DNA from: Armigeres subalbatus
Taxonomy: Eukaryota; Arthropoda; Insecta; Diptera; Culicidae
Direction of reading: 5' to 3'
DNA length: 64,000 bases
Assembly: GCF_024139115.2 (NCBI RefSeq)
Contig: NC_085139.1
Coordinates: 68,119,203-68,183,202, forward strand
Shown here: piece after piece, positions 32,157-44,650 of the stretch
Layout: every line of letters begins with the position of its first letter
Numbering within the stretch: the first letter of the stretch is position 1
Notes under the pieces: generated by a model
Databases searched by the model: none
The model's input: the letters and a program-made list of their open reading frames with translations, nothing else
What the model was told of the DNA's origin: nothing
Position numbers and translations under genes: made by a program

Positions 32157-34853
32157 AATAAAATGCAAAATGCATTTTTTATTGTTATGAAAATTAATCG
32201 TGAAATTAAAAATGAAATTCAAATGGATCAAATGTTCATCGTCAATATGATTTTTCTTAGCACATATTACGTCTGAAGGGCGAAATTGATTGTAAAACAT
32301 TTTCTGTCCTCGTGACCGTGATGATCGAATTTTGTATTACAAAAGGCTTCAAATTCAATAATGTATTATATGTTTCGTTTATTTCTCCAAATCACTCACT
32401 TCTAATTACAATCGTATATTAGTCCCATATGAGGAGTCCCATTATCAAGGAAAACTCATATGCGGTCATTTTCTATCTGGGACTAACTGGCTTTATATTT
32501 TTTTCGACTTTTCCTGAACAAAAAATCCTATTTTACAGCTGCTTTCGATAATAGTATGATGAATATGACCGTTACAGATTGCAACTCGAAAACGACGAAA
32601 ATTCATATGCGACTGATATGCTATCAAAGGCAGTACCTTTTCGATGACAAAGCCACACATCGTAAGGGCAAAAAAATGTCATTCCTAATCGGCCCCTTCC
32701 CCATCTGGTGATTATCACCCGTTTTGACGTCAAAACGATGGCACGGTGCGGGTGCGCGGGCGGTTGTGGAGAAGTTTCCGAATGAGCGCCAAATTTGAAT
32801 GAAAAATGATACCAGAAAATTGAATGAATCAATCGAACACGATCGATGGGACACGACACACGATGATGTGTCCGGAGTTGTATGCTTTTGGCACCCATCC
32901 TTCCGCGTCGTCGGCATCGTGCCAGAGCAAGCTAATCAATGTCCGGTCCGTCAATTTAGTCCGACCAGTCAGTCGGGCCGGGCCGGCTCACCACAAATTG
33001 AATGCAAACTGCGACGGGAACGGTGAGGACAACAACTAAATTGGTATGAATGTGCGTGCCTGTGTGTGTGTGCGAGCGTGCGTGTGTTTTTGTGTGATTT
33101 CGTGTGCGGACAGATTTTCCCGCTATAAATAGATTTCAAAGTCCGCGTGGCGCATGCTGATTGTGAATAGCTGTCGGATTAGGGGGAGAATCGTCTGACG
33201 TGGGGTTGCGAGGAATCACTTTGATGTAGGTGCATTTGTATAAACCCTAATCATTTATGAGGGTATTCAAAATGAGTCCAATGTTCGAGAAACCATGGAA
33301 CTTGATTCTGATATAATGGCGCCCTTCGGCGAAATAAATTTATTTTCTAAAACGGATCTTTGAAATGAAGTATCATTATTTTATCAACGACCCAAAAAGA
33401 AAAACAAAATAATACAAAGGACTGTTAGAATATCGTAAACCGTGTATCTAAATAATTTTGTGACCAAATATGAATTAAAAATGTATCGGTAGGGTTTTCG
33501 ACAATTTGGTTGTCAAGTCTTTCGGATACCCTAATATGCATCAAACTCTGGCATGGGCACCGGTCAGACATTGAGATAGGGACGAGGGACTATTAAAAAG
33601 CTCCTCATGTCGGCTTGGAAACGCTGGAAGGCGAATTGCTTTATCAGAGACAGAAATAGAAACGGTCATACAATTATAAATGACAAGTCCAATTGTCGTT
33701 CGGTTCATAAAATTGTTCTCGATCGAGCTGGGAAAGGGATCTCATGGGAATCACTTCAAGGGGAAACTGATTCTGTTTCATGAAGTTGGTTTGGACAGCT
33801 TTTCACCGGAAAGGTACTCTGGGATAATGTCATTTCAATTCAAATAAATCCGTGAGACATCATGAACGGGACAGCGACCCTCCTACCAAACGCACCCATA
33901 TTAGCGGTAATGTGCGAATAAGTCATTTCCGAATAAAATGAAAGTCATCTCTCAGTGAGACGAATTTACTGCCTGTGAGGTCACAGCTTTGCTAATATAG
34001 GGAGGCGGCTTGTACAGCAATGGAAAAGTGATTCATTTTTACGGATGTTCATCGTTGGAACGCTTACACCGCGCGTACAGACGGAAACACAGAAATATAA
34101 TTCTGTCGAAGACAGCGTCGAAATTTACGATCGCCCATTTAGGTGCAGTCGCAATTTGGGAAAAGCTTGCGAAATTTGAACGAACGTTTGACGAGTATGG
34201 TAGCTTATGTGTGGAGTAGACTAGTCCTGCATGAAATACAAATATGGGAAGGCCTCTTCTACGACAGTAGACTAAAGTACTTCCAATTCCTATTACACGG
34301 GAGAACCTTGAAAAATGCAAAAAAAAAATCTTTCTTTTTAAGAAATTGGTGGGAAATAAGAAAGCAGATAACTAACTATCAAACAATTTCATTAGATTGG
34401 TATTTAGCTTCCTATTGAACAAAGAAAACAAATACTTGTTAGTAATGCGAAAGTATAGTAATAAATTGGAATGTTTACTAGGCACATGTTGCTACAAAAA
34501 AATCAAGAGTTACTTTTTACTTTCGATTACTGCAGGGTAATTTCCAGTAAATAATTTATCAATTACGAAAACTTAGAATTATTTGTGAACTCTTATGGTT
34601 AGTTCCGGAAAACTAGTTGAACATTTCTGGTTTCTTGCCAGTCACTCCCGACTCTATTTCGGTCATTAATAAGTAATCCGATTATTCAAGAGTCATTTTT
34701 GATCACTTGCGCGAGATTTCCAGTACCATATCAGTTGTTCTAATTACTTTATATTAGTTTCAGTCAATCATTTAACTAACTCTCTTCAGGAGTTATGACG
34801 GAAATTACATCTATTTTTGTTTTGTTTTATTTTCGTTCTCTTCCGTTTGCTCA
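32157..34853. other. Low-copy non-coding region
   Basis: No transposon signature that I recognise. At 32,690-33,050 it is more GC-rich, and at 33,050-33,110 there is a (TG)n tract followed by GCTATAAATAG (33,122-33,132), which resembles a TATA box. I see no start codon with a convincing frame behind it. Frames at 32,572-33,039 and 34,010-34,418 overlap on both strands and have no family resemblance. It may be intronic. Confidence 0.45.
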
Positions 34854-37800
34854 TTTCAAGAGGCTCGGAAGCCTTTCAAGAGGCCCAGGAGCCTCCTTTC
34901 AAGAGGCCCGGAAGCCTCCTTTCAAGAGGCCCGGAAGCCTCCTTTCAAGAGGCCCGGAAGCCTCCTTTCAAGAGGCCCGAAAGCCTCCTTTCAAGAGGCC
35001 CGGAAGCCTCCTTTCAAGAGGCCCGGAAGCCTCCTTTCAAGAGGCCCGGAAGCCTCGTTTTAAGAGGCCCGAAGCCTCCTTTCAAGAGCCCGGAAGCCTC
35101 CTTTCAAAAGGCTCAGAAGCCTCCTTTCAAGACGCCCGGAAGCCTCCTTTCAAGATGCCCGGAAGCCTCCTTTCAAGAGGCCCGGAAGCCTCCTTTCAAG
35201 AGGCCCGAAGCCTCCTTTCAAGAGGCCCGAAGCCTCCTTTCAAGAGGCCCGGAAGCCTCCTTTCAAGAGGCCCGGAAGCCTCCTTTCAAGAGGCCCAAGC
35301 CTCCTTTCAAGAGGCCCGGAAGCCTCCTTTCAAGAGGCCCAGCCTCCTTTCAAGAGGCCCGAAGCCTCCTTTCAAGAGGCCCGGAAGCCTCCTTTCAAGA
35401 GGCCCGGAAGCCTCCTTTCAAGAGGCCCGGAAGCCTCCTTTCAAGAGGCCCGGAAGCCTCCTTTTAAGAGGCCCGAAAGCCTCCTTTCAAAAGACCTCCT
35501 TCAAGAGGCCCGGAAGCCTCCTTTCAAGAGGCCCGGAAGCCTCCTTTCAAGAGGCCCGGAAGCCTCCTTTCAAGAGGCCCGGAAGCCTCCTTTCAAGAGG
35601 CCCTGAAGCCTCCTTTCAAGAGGCCCGGAAGCCTCCTTTCAAGAGGCCCGGAAGCCTCCTTTCAAGAGGCCCGGAAGCCTCCTTTCAAGAGGCCCGGAAG
35701 CCTCCTTTCAAGAGGCCCGGAAGCCTCCTTTCAAGAGGCCCGGAAGCCTCCTTTCAAGAGGCCTCCTTTCAAGAGGCCCGGAAGCCTCCTTTCAAGAGGC
35801 CCGGAAGCCTCCTTTCAAGAGGCCCGGAAGCCTCCTTTCAAGAGGCCCTCCTTCAAGAGGCCCGGAAGCCTCCTTTCAAGAGGCCCGGAAGCCTCCTTTC
35901 AAGAGGCCCGGAAGCCTCCTTTCAAGAGGCCCGGAAGCCTCCTTTCAAGAGGCCCGGAAGCCTCCTTTCAAGAGGCTCGGAAGCCTCCTTTCAAGAGGCC
36001 CGAAGCCTCCTTTCAAGAGGCCCGGAAGCCTCCTTTCAAGAGGCCCGGAAGCCTCCTTTCAAGAGGCCCGGAAGCCTCCTTTCAAGAGGCCCGGAAGCCT
36101 CCTTTCAAGAGGCCCGAAGCCTCCTTTCAAGAGGCCCGGAAGCCTCCTTTCAAGAGGCCCGGAAGCCTCCTTTCAAGAGGCCCAGAAGCCTCCTTTCAAG
36201 ATGCCCGGAAGCCACCCTTCAAGATGCCCAGAAGCCACCTTTGAAGAGGACCGAAGCCTCCTTTCAAGAGGCCCGGAAGCCTCCTTTCAAGAGGCCCGAA
36301 GCCTCCTTTCAAGAGGCCCAGGCCTCCTTTCAAGAGGCCCGGAAGCCTCCTTTCAAGAGGCCCGGAAGCCTCCTTTCAAGAGGCCCGGAAGCCTCCTTTC
36401 AAGAGGCCCGGAAGCCTCCTTTCAAGAGGCCCTGAAGCCTCCTTTCAAGAGGCCTGGAAGCCTCCTTTCAAGAGGCCCGGAAGCCTCCTTTCAAGAGGCC
36501 CAGAAGTTTCCTTTCAAGAGGCTCGGAAGCCTTTTTTCAAAAGGGCCCGGAAGCCTCCTTTCAAGAGGCCCTGAAGCCTCCTTTCAAGAGGCCCTGAAGC
36601 CTCCTTTCAAGAGGCCCTGAAGCCTCCTTTCAAGAGGCCTGGAAGCCTCCTTTCAAGAGGTTTGGAAGCCTCCTTTCAAGAGGCCCTGAAGCCTCCTTTC
36701 AAGAGGCCCTGAAGCCTCCTTTCAAGAGGCCCAAGCCTCCTTTCAAGAGGCCCGGAAGCCTCCTTTCAAGAGGCACGGAAGCCTCCTTTCAAGAGGCCCG
36801 GAAGCCTCCTTTCAAGAGGCCCGGAAGCCTCCTTTCACGCGGCCCGGAAGCCTCCTTTCAAGAGGCCCGGAAGCCTCCTTTCAAGAGGCCCGGAAGCCTC
36901 CTTTCAAGAGGCCCGGAAGCCTCCTTTCAAGAGGCCCGGAAGCCTCCTTTCAAGAGCGCCCGCAGCCTCCTTTCAAGATTCCCGGCAGCCTCCTTTCTAG
37001 AGGCCCGAAGCCTCCTTTCAAGAGGCCCGGAAGCCTCCTTTCAAGAGGCCCGGAAGCCTCCTTTCATGAGGCCCGGAAGCCTCCTTTCAAGAGGCCTGGA
37101 AGCCTCCTTTCAAGAGGCCCGGAAGCCTCCTTTCAAGAGGCCCGGAAGCCTCCTTTCAAGAGGCCCGGAAGCCTCCTTTCAAGAGGCCCGGAAGCCTCCT
37201 TTCAAGAGGCCCGGAAGCCTCCTTTCAAGAGGCCCGGAAGCCTCCTTTCAAGAGGCCCGGAAGCCTCCTTTCAAGAGGCCCGGAAGCCTCCTTTCAAGAG
37301 GCCCGGAAGCCTCCTTTCAAGAGGCCCAGAAGCCTCCTTTCAAGAGGCCTTGAAAGGCCTCTTTTCTAGAGGCTCGGAAGCCTCCTTTCAAGAGGCTCGG
37401 AAGCCTCATTTCAAGAGGCTCGGAAGCCTCCTTTCAAGAGGCCCGGAAGCCTCCTTTCAAGAGGACCAGAAGCCTCCTTTCAAGAGGCCTTGAAAGGCCT
37501 CTTTTCTAGAGGCTCGGAAGCCTCATTTCAAGAGGCTCGGAAGCCTCATTTCAAGAGGCTCGGAAGCCTCCTTTCAAGAGGCTCGGAAGTCTCCTTTCAA
37601 GAGGCTCGGAAGCCTCCTTTCAAGAGGCTCGGAAGCCTCCTTTCAAGATGCTCGGAAGCTTCCTTTCAAGAGGCTCGGAAGCCTCCTTTCAAGCGGCTCG
37701 GAAGCCTCCTTTCAAGAGGCTCGGAAGCCTCCTTTCAAGAGGCTCTGAAGCCTCCTTTCAAGAGGCTCGGAAGCCTCCTTTCAAGAGGCTCGGAAGCCTC

Positions 37801-40800
37801 CTTTCAAGAGGCTCGGAAGCCTCCTTTCAAGAGGCCTCGGAAGCCTCCTTTCAAGAGGCTCAAGCCTCCTTCAAGAGGCCTCGGAAGCCTCCTTTCAAGA
37901 GGCTCAGGCCTCCTTTCAAGAGGCTCGGAAGCCTCCTTCAAGAGGCCTCAGCCTCCTTCAAGAGGCTCAGGAAGCCTCCTTCAAGAGGCTCGAGCCTCCT
38001 TCAAGAGGCTCAAGTCTCCTTCAAGAGGCTCAGGCCTCCTTTCAAGAGGCCTGGAAGCCTCCTTCAAGAGGCCTCAAGCCTCCTTTCAAGAGGCTCGGAA
38101 GTCTCCTTTCAAGAGGCTCGGAAGTCTCCTTTCAAGAGGCTCGGAAGTCTCCTTTCAAGAGGCTCGGAAGCCTCCTTTCAAGAGGCCCGGAAGCCTCCTT
38201 TCAAGAGGCCCAGAAGCCTCCTTTCAAGAGGCCTTGAAAGGCCTCTTTTCTAGAGGCTCGGAAGCCTCCTTTCAAGAGGCTCGGAAGCCTCCTTTCAAGA
38301 GGCTCGGAAGCCTCCTTTCAAGAGGCCCGGAAGCCTCCTTTCAAGAGGCCCAGAAGCCTCCTTTCAAGAGGCCTTGAAAGGCCTCTTTTCTAGAGGCTCG
38401 GAAGCCTCCTTTCAAGAGGCTCGGAAGCCTCATTTCAAGAGGCTCGGAAGCCTCCTTTCAAGAGGCTCGGAAGCCTCCTTTCAAGAGGCTCGGAAGCCTC
38501 CTTTCAAGAGGCCTCAAGCCTCCTTCAAGAGGCGTGGAAGCCTCCTTTCAAGAGACTCGGAAGTCTCCTTTCAAGAGGCTCGGAAGTCTCCTTTCAAGAG
38601 GCCTCAGAGCCTCCTTCAAGATGCTCCGGAAGCTTCCCTTCAAGAGGCCTCAAGCCTCCTTCAAGAGGCCTCAGAGCCTCCTTTCAAGAGGCCTCGAAGC
38701 CTCCTTCAAGAGGCTCAGAAGCCTCCTTCAAGAGGCTCAGAAGCCTCCTTTCAAGAGGCCCAGCCTCCTTTCAAGAGGCTCAGGCCTCCTTCAAGAGGCT
38801 CGGAAGCCTCCTTTCAAGAGGCCCTGAAGCCTCCTTCAAGAGGCTCAAGCCTCCTTCAAGAGGCCTGGAAGCCTCCTTCAAGAGGCTCAGAAGCCTCCTT
38901 TCAAGAGGCCTCAAGCCTCCTTTCAAGAGGCTCCGGAAGCCTCCTTTCAAGAGGCTCAGAAGCCTCCTTCAAGAGGCTCAGGCCTCCTTCAAGAGGCTCA
39001 AGCCTCCCTTCAAGAGGCTCCAGCCTCCTTTCAAGAGGCCTGGAAGCCTCCTTCAAGAGGCTCAGGAAGCCTCCTTTCAAGAGGCCCAGGCCTCCTTTCA
39101 AGAGAGCTCAGGAAGCCTCCTTTCAAGAGGCTCAGAAGCCTCCTTTCAAGAGGCTCGGAAGCCTCCTTTCAAGAGGCTCAGAAGCCTCCTTTCAAGAGGC
39201 CTGAAACCTCCCTTCAAGAGGCCTGGAAGCCTCCTTTCAAGAGGCTCAGGCCTCCTTTCAAGAGGCTCAGAAGCCTCCCTTCAAGAGGCTCAGAAGCCTC
39301 CTTCAAGAGGCTCAGAAGCCTCCTTCAAGAGGCCTCAGAAGCCTCCTTTCAAGAGGCTCAGAAGCCTCCTTTCAAGAGGCCCAGCCTCCTTTCAAGAGGC
39401 TCGGAAGCCTCCTTCAAGAGGCCTCAGGCCTCCTTCAAGAGGCCTGGAAGCCTCCTTTCAAGAGGCTCGGAAGCCTCCTTCAAGAGGCCTGAAGCCTCCT
39501 TCAAGAGGCCTGGAAGCCTCCTTTCAAGAGGCCTCAAGCCTCCTTTCAAGAGGCTCCTGGAAGCCTCCTTCAAGAGGCTCTGAAGCCTCCTTCAAGAGGC
39601 CTGAAGCCTCCTTTCAAGAGGCCCAGAAGCCTCCTTTCAAGAGGCCTTGAAAGGCCTCTTTCTAGAGGCCCAGAAGCCTCCTTTCAAGAGGCTCCAGCCT
39701 CATTTCAAGAGGCTCTGGAAGCCTCCTTTCAAGAGGCCTCGAAGCCTCCTTTCAAGAGGCCTCGAAGCCTCCTTTCAAGAGGCTCAGAGTCTCCTTTCAA
39801 GAGGCTCGGAAGTCTCCTTTCAAGAGGGCCTGGAAGCCTCCTTTCAAGATGCCTGGAAGCTTCCTTCAAGAGGCTCAAGCCTCCTTTCAAGAGGCTCAGA
39901 AGCCTCCTTTCAAGAGGCTCAGGCCTCCTTTCAAGAGGCCCGGAAGCCTCCTTTCAGGCTCAGGCCTCCTTTCAAGAGGCCCGGAAGCCTCCTTTCAAGA
40001 GGCTCAGGCCTCCTTTCAAGAGGCCCAGAAGCCTCCTTCAAGAGGCCTCGGAAGCCTCCTTCAAGAGGCCTCAGAAGCCTCCTTCAAGAGGCCTGGAAGC
40101 CTCCTTTCAAGAGGCTCGGAAGCCTCCCTTTCAAGAGGCCCAGCCTCCTTCAAGAGGCTCAAGCCTCCTTCAAGAGGCCTGGAAGCCTCCTTTCAAGAGG
40201 CCTGGAAGCCTCCTTCAAGAGGCCTCAGCCCTTCAAGAGGCCCAGCCTCCTTTCAAGAGGCTCGGAAGCCTCCCTTTCAAGAGGCCTGGAAGCCTCCTTC
40301 AAGAGGCCTCAGGCCTCCTTTAAGAGGCCCGGAAGCCTCCTTTCAAGAGGCCTCAAGCCTCCTTCAAGAGGCCTGGAAGCCTCCTTTCAAGAGGCTCCAG
40401 CCTCCTTCAAGAGGCCTCAGAAGCCTCCTTCAAGAGGCCCAGCCTCCTTCAAGAGGCTCAGAAGCCTCCTTCAAGAGGCTCGGAAGCCTCCTTCAAGAGG
40501 CTCAGCCTCCTTTCAAGAGGCCTCGGAAGCCTCCTTCAAGAGGCCTCAAGCCTCCTTTCAAGAGGCTCGGAAGCCTCCTTTCAAGAGGCTCGGAAGCCTC
40601 CTTTCAAGAGGCTCGGAAGCCTCCTTTCAAGAGGCTCGGAAGCCTCCTTTCAAGAGGCTCGGAAGCCTCCTTTCAAGAGGCTCGGAAACCTCTTTTCAAG
40701 AGGCTCGGAAGCCTCCTTTCAAGAGGCTCGGAAGCCTCCTTTCAAGAGGCTCGGAAGCCTCCTTTCAAGAGGCTCGGAAGCCTCCTTTCAAGAGGCTCGG

Positions 40801-40821
40801 AAGCCTCCTTTCAAGAGGCTC
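34854..40821 (+). repeat. 6-kb minisatellite array, 23-bp unit
   Basis: The unit TTTCAAGAGGCCCGGAAGCC plus TCC repeats about 260 times. Because 23 is not a multiple of 3 and no frame of the unit has a stop, all three plus frames stay open for long distances (up to 546 codons, period RKPPFKRPGSLLSRGPEASF plus QEA). They have no start context or domain and are not genes. Zones: GGCCCGG units at 34.9-37.3 kb; GGCTCGG units at 37.37-37.86 kb; mixed, shortened 20-22 bp units at 37.86-40.53 kb; and nearly identical GGCTCGG units at 40.55-40.82 kb. Each unit contains GAGGC and GCCTC arms. Confidence 0.95.
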
Positions 40822-40909
40822 CCATCTATTGAAATTAACATGGGCAGAAAAATTATGGCCAAAATACTTCATGTTGTATAAAAATGCGCGTAAATAAGTC
40901 TTATTAACT

Positions 40910-41400
40910 TTTAATGCACTTACCTTCAGCGGATTTAGTCGCAACAAATTGCATGTGATGCAGAATCCTGTCTTATTGTTTCCTATTAAAATTTGGCCAG
41001 TTTGCAATATTTTGTTCTGCCTTGTGCGTTTGAGAAGAGAACAATTTACGCAATCAGATCAGATGGTCAACTTTATTATGTTTTGCCCTGTGCGGTCGAA
41101 GAGAAGGAAGCGCAGAACGATCTCGTTCTACTTGCGCGATTGAACGTGTTTGGAAGTGTATAATGATTTCGAGATCCGCGTTAATTTGTACTGCTCTGTG
41201 CAGCCGATCAAAAATTAATACGCGATGAAACGTGTTTTTTTCAGACGCAGAACGATCCCAGTATTCGCAATATTTTGTTCTGCATTGTGCGGCCGAGAAG
41301 AAAATAGTTAGTGTGCTATTGAACGTGTCTGGAAGCGCAAAACGATCTCGAGATCCGCCTTTTTTTATTCTGCCTTGTGCGGTCGAAAAGAAAATTGAAT
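40910..41400. repeat. 90-bp degenerate tandem repeat
   Basis: 'ttctgccttgtgcggtcgaa' recurs at about 41,016, 41,083, 41,188, 41,278 and 41,370, with 'gaacgtgtctggaagcgcag' and 'aacgatctcgagatccgc' between. Spacing is 67-105 bp, mostly near 90. The leading piece (40,930-41,000) resembles the middle of the MITE at 7.2-7.7 kb. Confidence 0.6.
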
Positions 41401-41479
41401 ACTGAATACTGAATGTGTGTCCCGAATTTAGTAGAAATCGGTCAAGGGGTTCAGCAGTTATTCTAATTTGTTTGTTGAA

Positions 41480-44189
41480 ATCTGACATTAATAAATATTT
41501 TTTCATTCACATCCTTGAAATAAAATGTCTATGAAATTAAAATTACGATTTCTTCAAACAAATGTTTGGGAAGATTTTCAGCAGGCACTACAAAGTAATC
41601 TAATTGAAACTGAAGCATTTAAAGCAACGAATGATTTTTTTTGCAGAAACACTTTCTGCGCCGGTCTATCTCATTCATATATATTCGGGTAGGAGGGCTG
41701 GGAAATCAAACCAACTTGTCGTTTGTGAGGACGCTCAGTTGGATGGGGACGCATGAGGTGGGCGATACCTTCTGGGCATGTCATAATAAAATTGCCATAA
41801 ACATCTGTCAAATCTAATTGAGTTGAACACGCGTGAGTGCGTGCGATCAAACCAAGCGACAAATTCGATGAAAGGCACACACACACCGACCGACCTCACC
41901 AATGCTGTGGGATTTTTGCGTTCACCGGCCGAGGAGGGGGCTTAGGGCTGGGGATGAAATTTTGTCATCTTCTGTGAATGGGAAAAAGGAGTAATTTTCT
42001 TCACCATCCTAGCAGAGATACATCCCAGAATGGTAGTAATTAATCCGGTTCCACCACCCGAATGGGGAGCCCGGAGCCGAAAACGCCGGTTATGTGTCAC
42101 TTATCGTCGGGGATAAAAGTTGATGAAAGATAGCACAGTTCAACCGGTCCGTGCCCCTTTCTTGGTGTGGTGAATGGCCTTTGTTTCTTTTGATGCTTGG
42201 CTGGAAAGGAGGTGGGGGAGCGGGGTCTCAATGAAAATCCCCCAGCTTTTCCAAACATCAGTGTCACATCAAAAAAGACGACACTGGGATTGACTTTCAT
42301 ACATGTTGGCCGTCGGCCAAAATCTCTTTTTCAACATATTATGCGAACGGATGACGGACATCGGACTCAGAAAGGGCTTTGGAACCTTTTGGAAATGTGA
42401 TTGAATAGATAAGTTACAATTGAATTATGGGACCAATGAGACTGAAAAGACTGTCTCCTGACAAGAGGAAACGGGAAGTCACCATGCGAATGAATCGGAT
42501 CGAACGAGAAAGGGAGCGCACAATGATGACTTTCGGGGTTTTTGTACGGACGTGTCGTCACATTCTGCCGGATGAAAGTCATGATGAAAGCCATGTTTGC
42601 CGAAAAGATGGGTTTGTGTAATTGTAATCGATTTCGGATTATTCAGGATCAACATGGGATTTGCCATTAGGAGAAAGCATTTATTGTTAGTGCCAATTCA
42701 GAGCCCAACGATTCTACACGGAATTAGAAGATGTAATCCTTTATTTTGAAAATATGTGTACGACATTTTGTTCATCCTGGAATAGATGGTTCCTGTCATA
42801 TACTCCAGGTTAAATTTTACTTGATTAGATAGCATAAAAGAATGACGAAAGGGTATCTGTTTATATTTAAAAAGAAAAACGTTGAACCGAACCATTTTAA
42901 AGGGAGAGCTTATTCTGCAACGAGGGGGTAAGTATTGGAAATTCACCATTTCATAAGACCATATAATTAAGACCGAAAATTTAAGACAGTCCAATAAATG
43001 GATTGCAAAAAGAAAGCTACCTTTATCAACCGCCTCGAACGACAATTCGCACATTATCTCCAGCATTGTCCTACTTAGGCCATTAACGAATTCCTTCTTC
43101 CAACCCACCTTGCTTCAAGCTCCATTTACTCCGTTCTCAAATTGCCTACCACCTGGGACGGGGTATGTGCTAATCCCATAAATTTATCAGGACAGTTACA
43201 GCCTGGAAATTGTCCCCATCATTACAAACTTTTGCCCCCTTCTGCTCGTGAGCGTCACCACTCGACACCTTGCCATGCTTTGCCGCGTAGTAACGATTGC
43301 GCCTAGTTAGAACGAAAACTTTCCCCTCTTCAGCGCAATTATCTGCGCTTTCAACATCGTCTTCGCCTTCATCGGCACACCGTGGCAGTCCTTGTCGCAC
43401 TCAACTCGAATGATAAACTGTATGCCGGTTCCCTCCCATAACAAGGAAATGACCACCCAAGGATTTGGTTCCAAGACATTGCTGTGTACACGTCTGCCAC
43501 CACCACACCCTTTGCGTCGCACAATTTCACCTCTGCCCAACTGAAGTAAGAAACTGAACAACCATAGGCAATGAACAGAACTACGACCACAACAACCATC
43601 GTTGAGGAAGAAGTTGCCCGAGTCGGCTCGACTGCTCGCTGAGGTCTAATCCGGTCGTAAAATATGCTCGGGGCAATGGCAATCTTCCCTAAGCAAACAT
43701 TCGCCTAGGCAGTAAACTGTGGTAAATTATGGGCAACGTTAGGAAGAAGAATAGAAAACAGTCTTTGAATCTTAAACTCGACGACAAACTAATTGCGATG
43801 AACTTTGGCATCGAACCAACTCGAATCAGGGTTTTATGGCGGGTCCTCTGATTTCAATGAGTGCCCTTTCAAGAGTAGCTTTTGTTGTTGGGATAGATCA
43901 GTGGATGTCCTGATGTTCTGCTCCAATCATGATCAAAACTATCGCATCTGTGCAGTTAGTGATTTCCAAGATTGGCGAAACTTTCTAAACGTTTTGTAAG
44001 TTTCAAACTTAGTTTATTTTATAGAATAAAATGGAAAATGAATTAAAGGCTTCCAGGTGAACTAAGAGGTAGAAAAACAACTGAAGGTAGGTTTACTGTT
44101 GGGATCGAAAATTATATTTGTAAAATAACAATCAAGTGATGAAAGCAGATGGGAAAGTACTAACCCCTCTCAATATAAGTGAAGACATT
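41480..44189. other. Low-copy non-coding region
   Basis: Ordinary base composition, with no repeats I can identify. The minus-strand frames at 43,307-43,599 begin with a Val-rich stretch (MVVVVVVLFIAYGCSVSYFS) that could mimic a signal peptide. I find no family match and no splice-supported extension. Probably intronic or intergenic. Confidence 0.45.
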
Positions 44190-44210
44190 CCACTTAAAAG
44201 CTCTAAATAT

Positions 44211-44650
44211 TAGCATTAGCATTAGCATTTCGCAAAAATTCGTAGGTGGTACAAGCCAAGACTATTGTATGAGAGTAGCATCACTTTCATCCGTTACCAC
44301 AGATATTGATTTGGGACTAATCACTAACTCTTAGATGGAAGCAATGTACTATCCAATAGTCGAGATCTGTTCTGGCCACGTCCTTGCGAATGCTGAGGAA
44401 GGGGAAGGATGGTTTGTTGGACACATACTTAAGAAAGATGCAGAGAACTCTACGACCTCTCATAGGTGCCACGGGAGGCTTTGGGATTGTGTGGAAGGTT
44501 ATAACAGTAGGAATCGCTTTGGTATAACGTGAAACACAGAAAGAACTAGGATAGAAATAAAAAGTAGGAAAGGGACGAGCCTGGAATTGGACCCACGACC
44601 TCCTGCTTATAAGGCAGAAGCGGTAGCCACTAGACCACCGAGCTCGTTCT
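44211..44650 (-). mobile_element. tRNA-derived SINE, second subfamily, with 21-bp target duplication
   Basis: The head, minus strand from 44,650: 'gagctcggtggtctagtggc', anticodon arm TCTGC-CTTATAA-GCAGG (TAT, Ile-like), then GGTCGTGGGTCCAATTCCAG. The tail is (TGCTAA)n at 44,211-44,228. The flanks 44,190-44,210 and 44,651-44,671 are the same 21 bases (CCACTTAAAWGCTCTAAATA then T) with one difference. The head is close to the SINE at 24.8-25.3 kb but the body differs, so these are two subfamilies sharing a tRNA-type promoter. Confidence 0.85.

Noticed and set aside
32689..33039. Coding exon on either strand in the GC-rich segment
   Set aside because: Overlapping plus and minus frames of similar length arise from base composition. 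No domain, no paired splice sites.
34795..40897. Long plus-strand frames (546, 416, 327 and 295 codons) with RKPPFKRPGSLLSRGPEASF periodicity
   Set aside because: They are translations of a 23-bp tandem repeat that lacks stops in all phases. The three frames spell the same peptide shifted, and there is no domain, start context or splice signal.
43307..43599. Small secreted protein beginning MVVVVVVLFIAYGCSVSYFS
   Set aside because: The hydrophobic start comes from a simple GTT/GTG-rich stretch. The following sequence has no family resemblance, and competing frames overlap.
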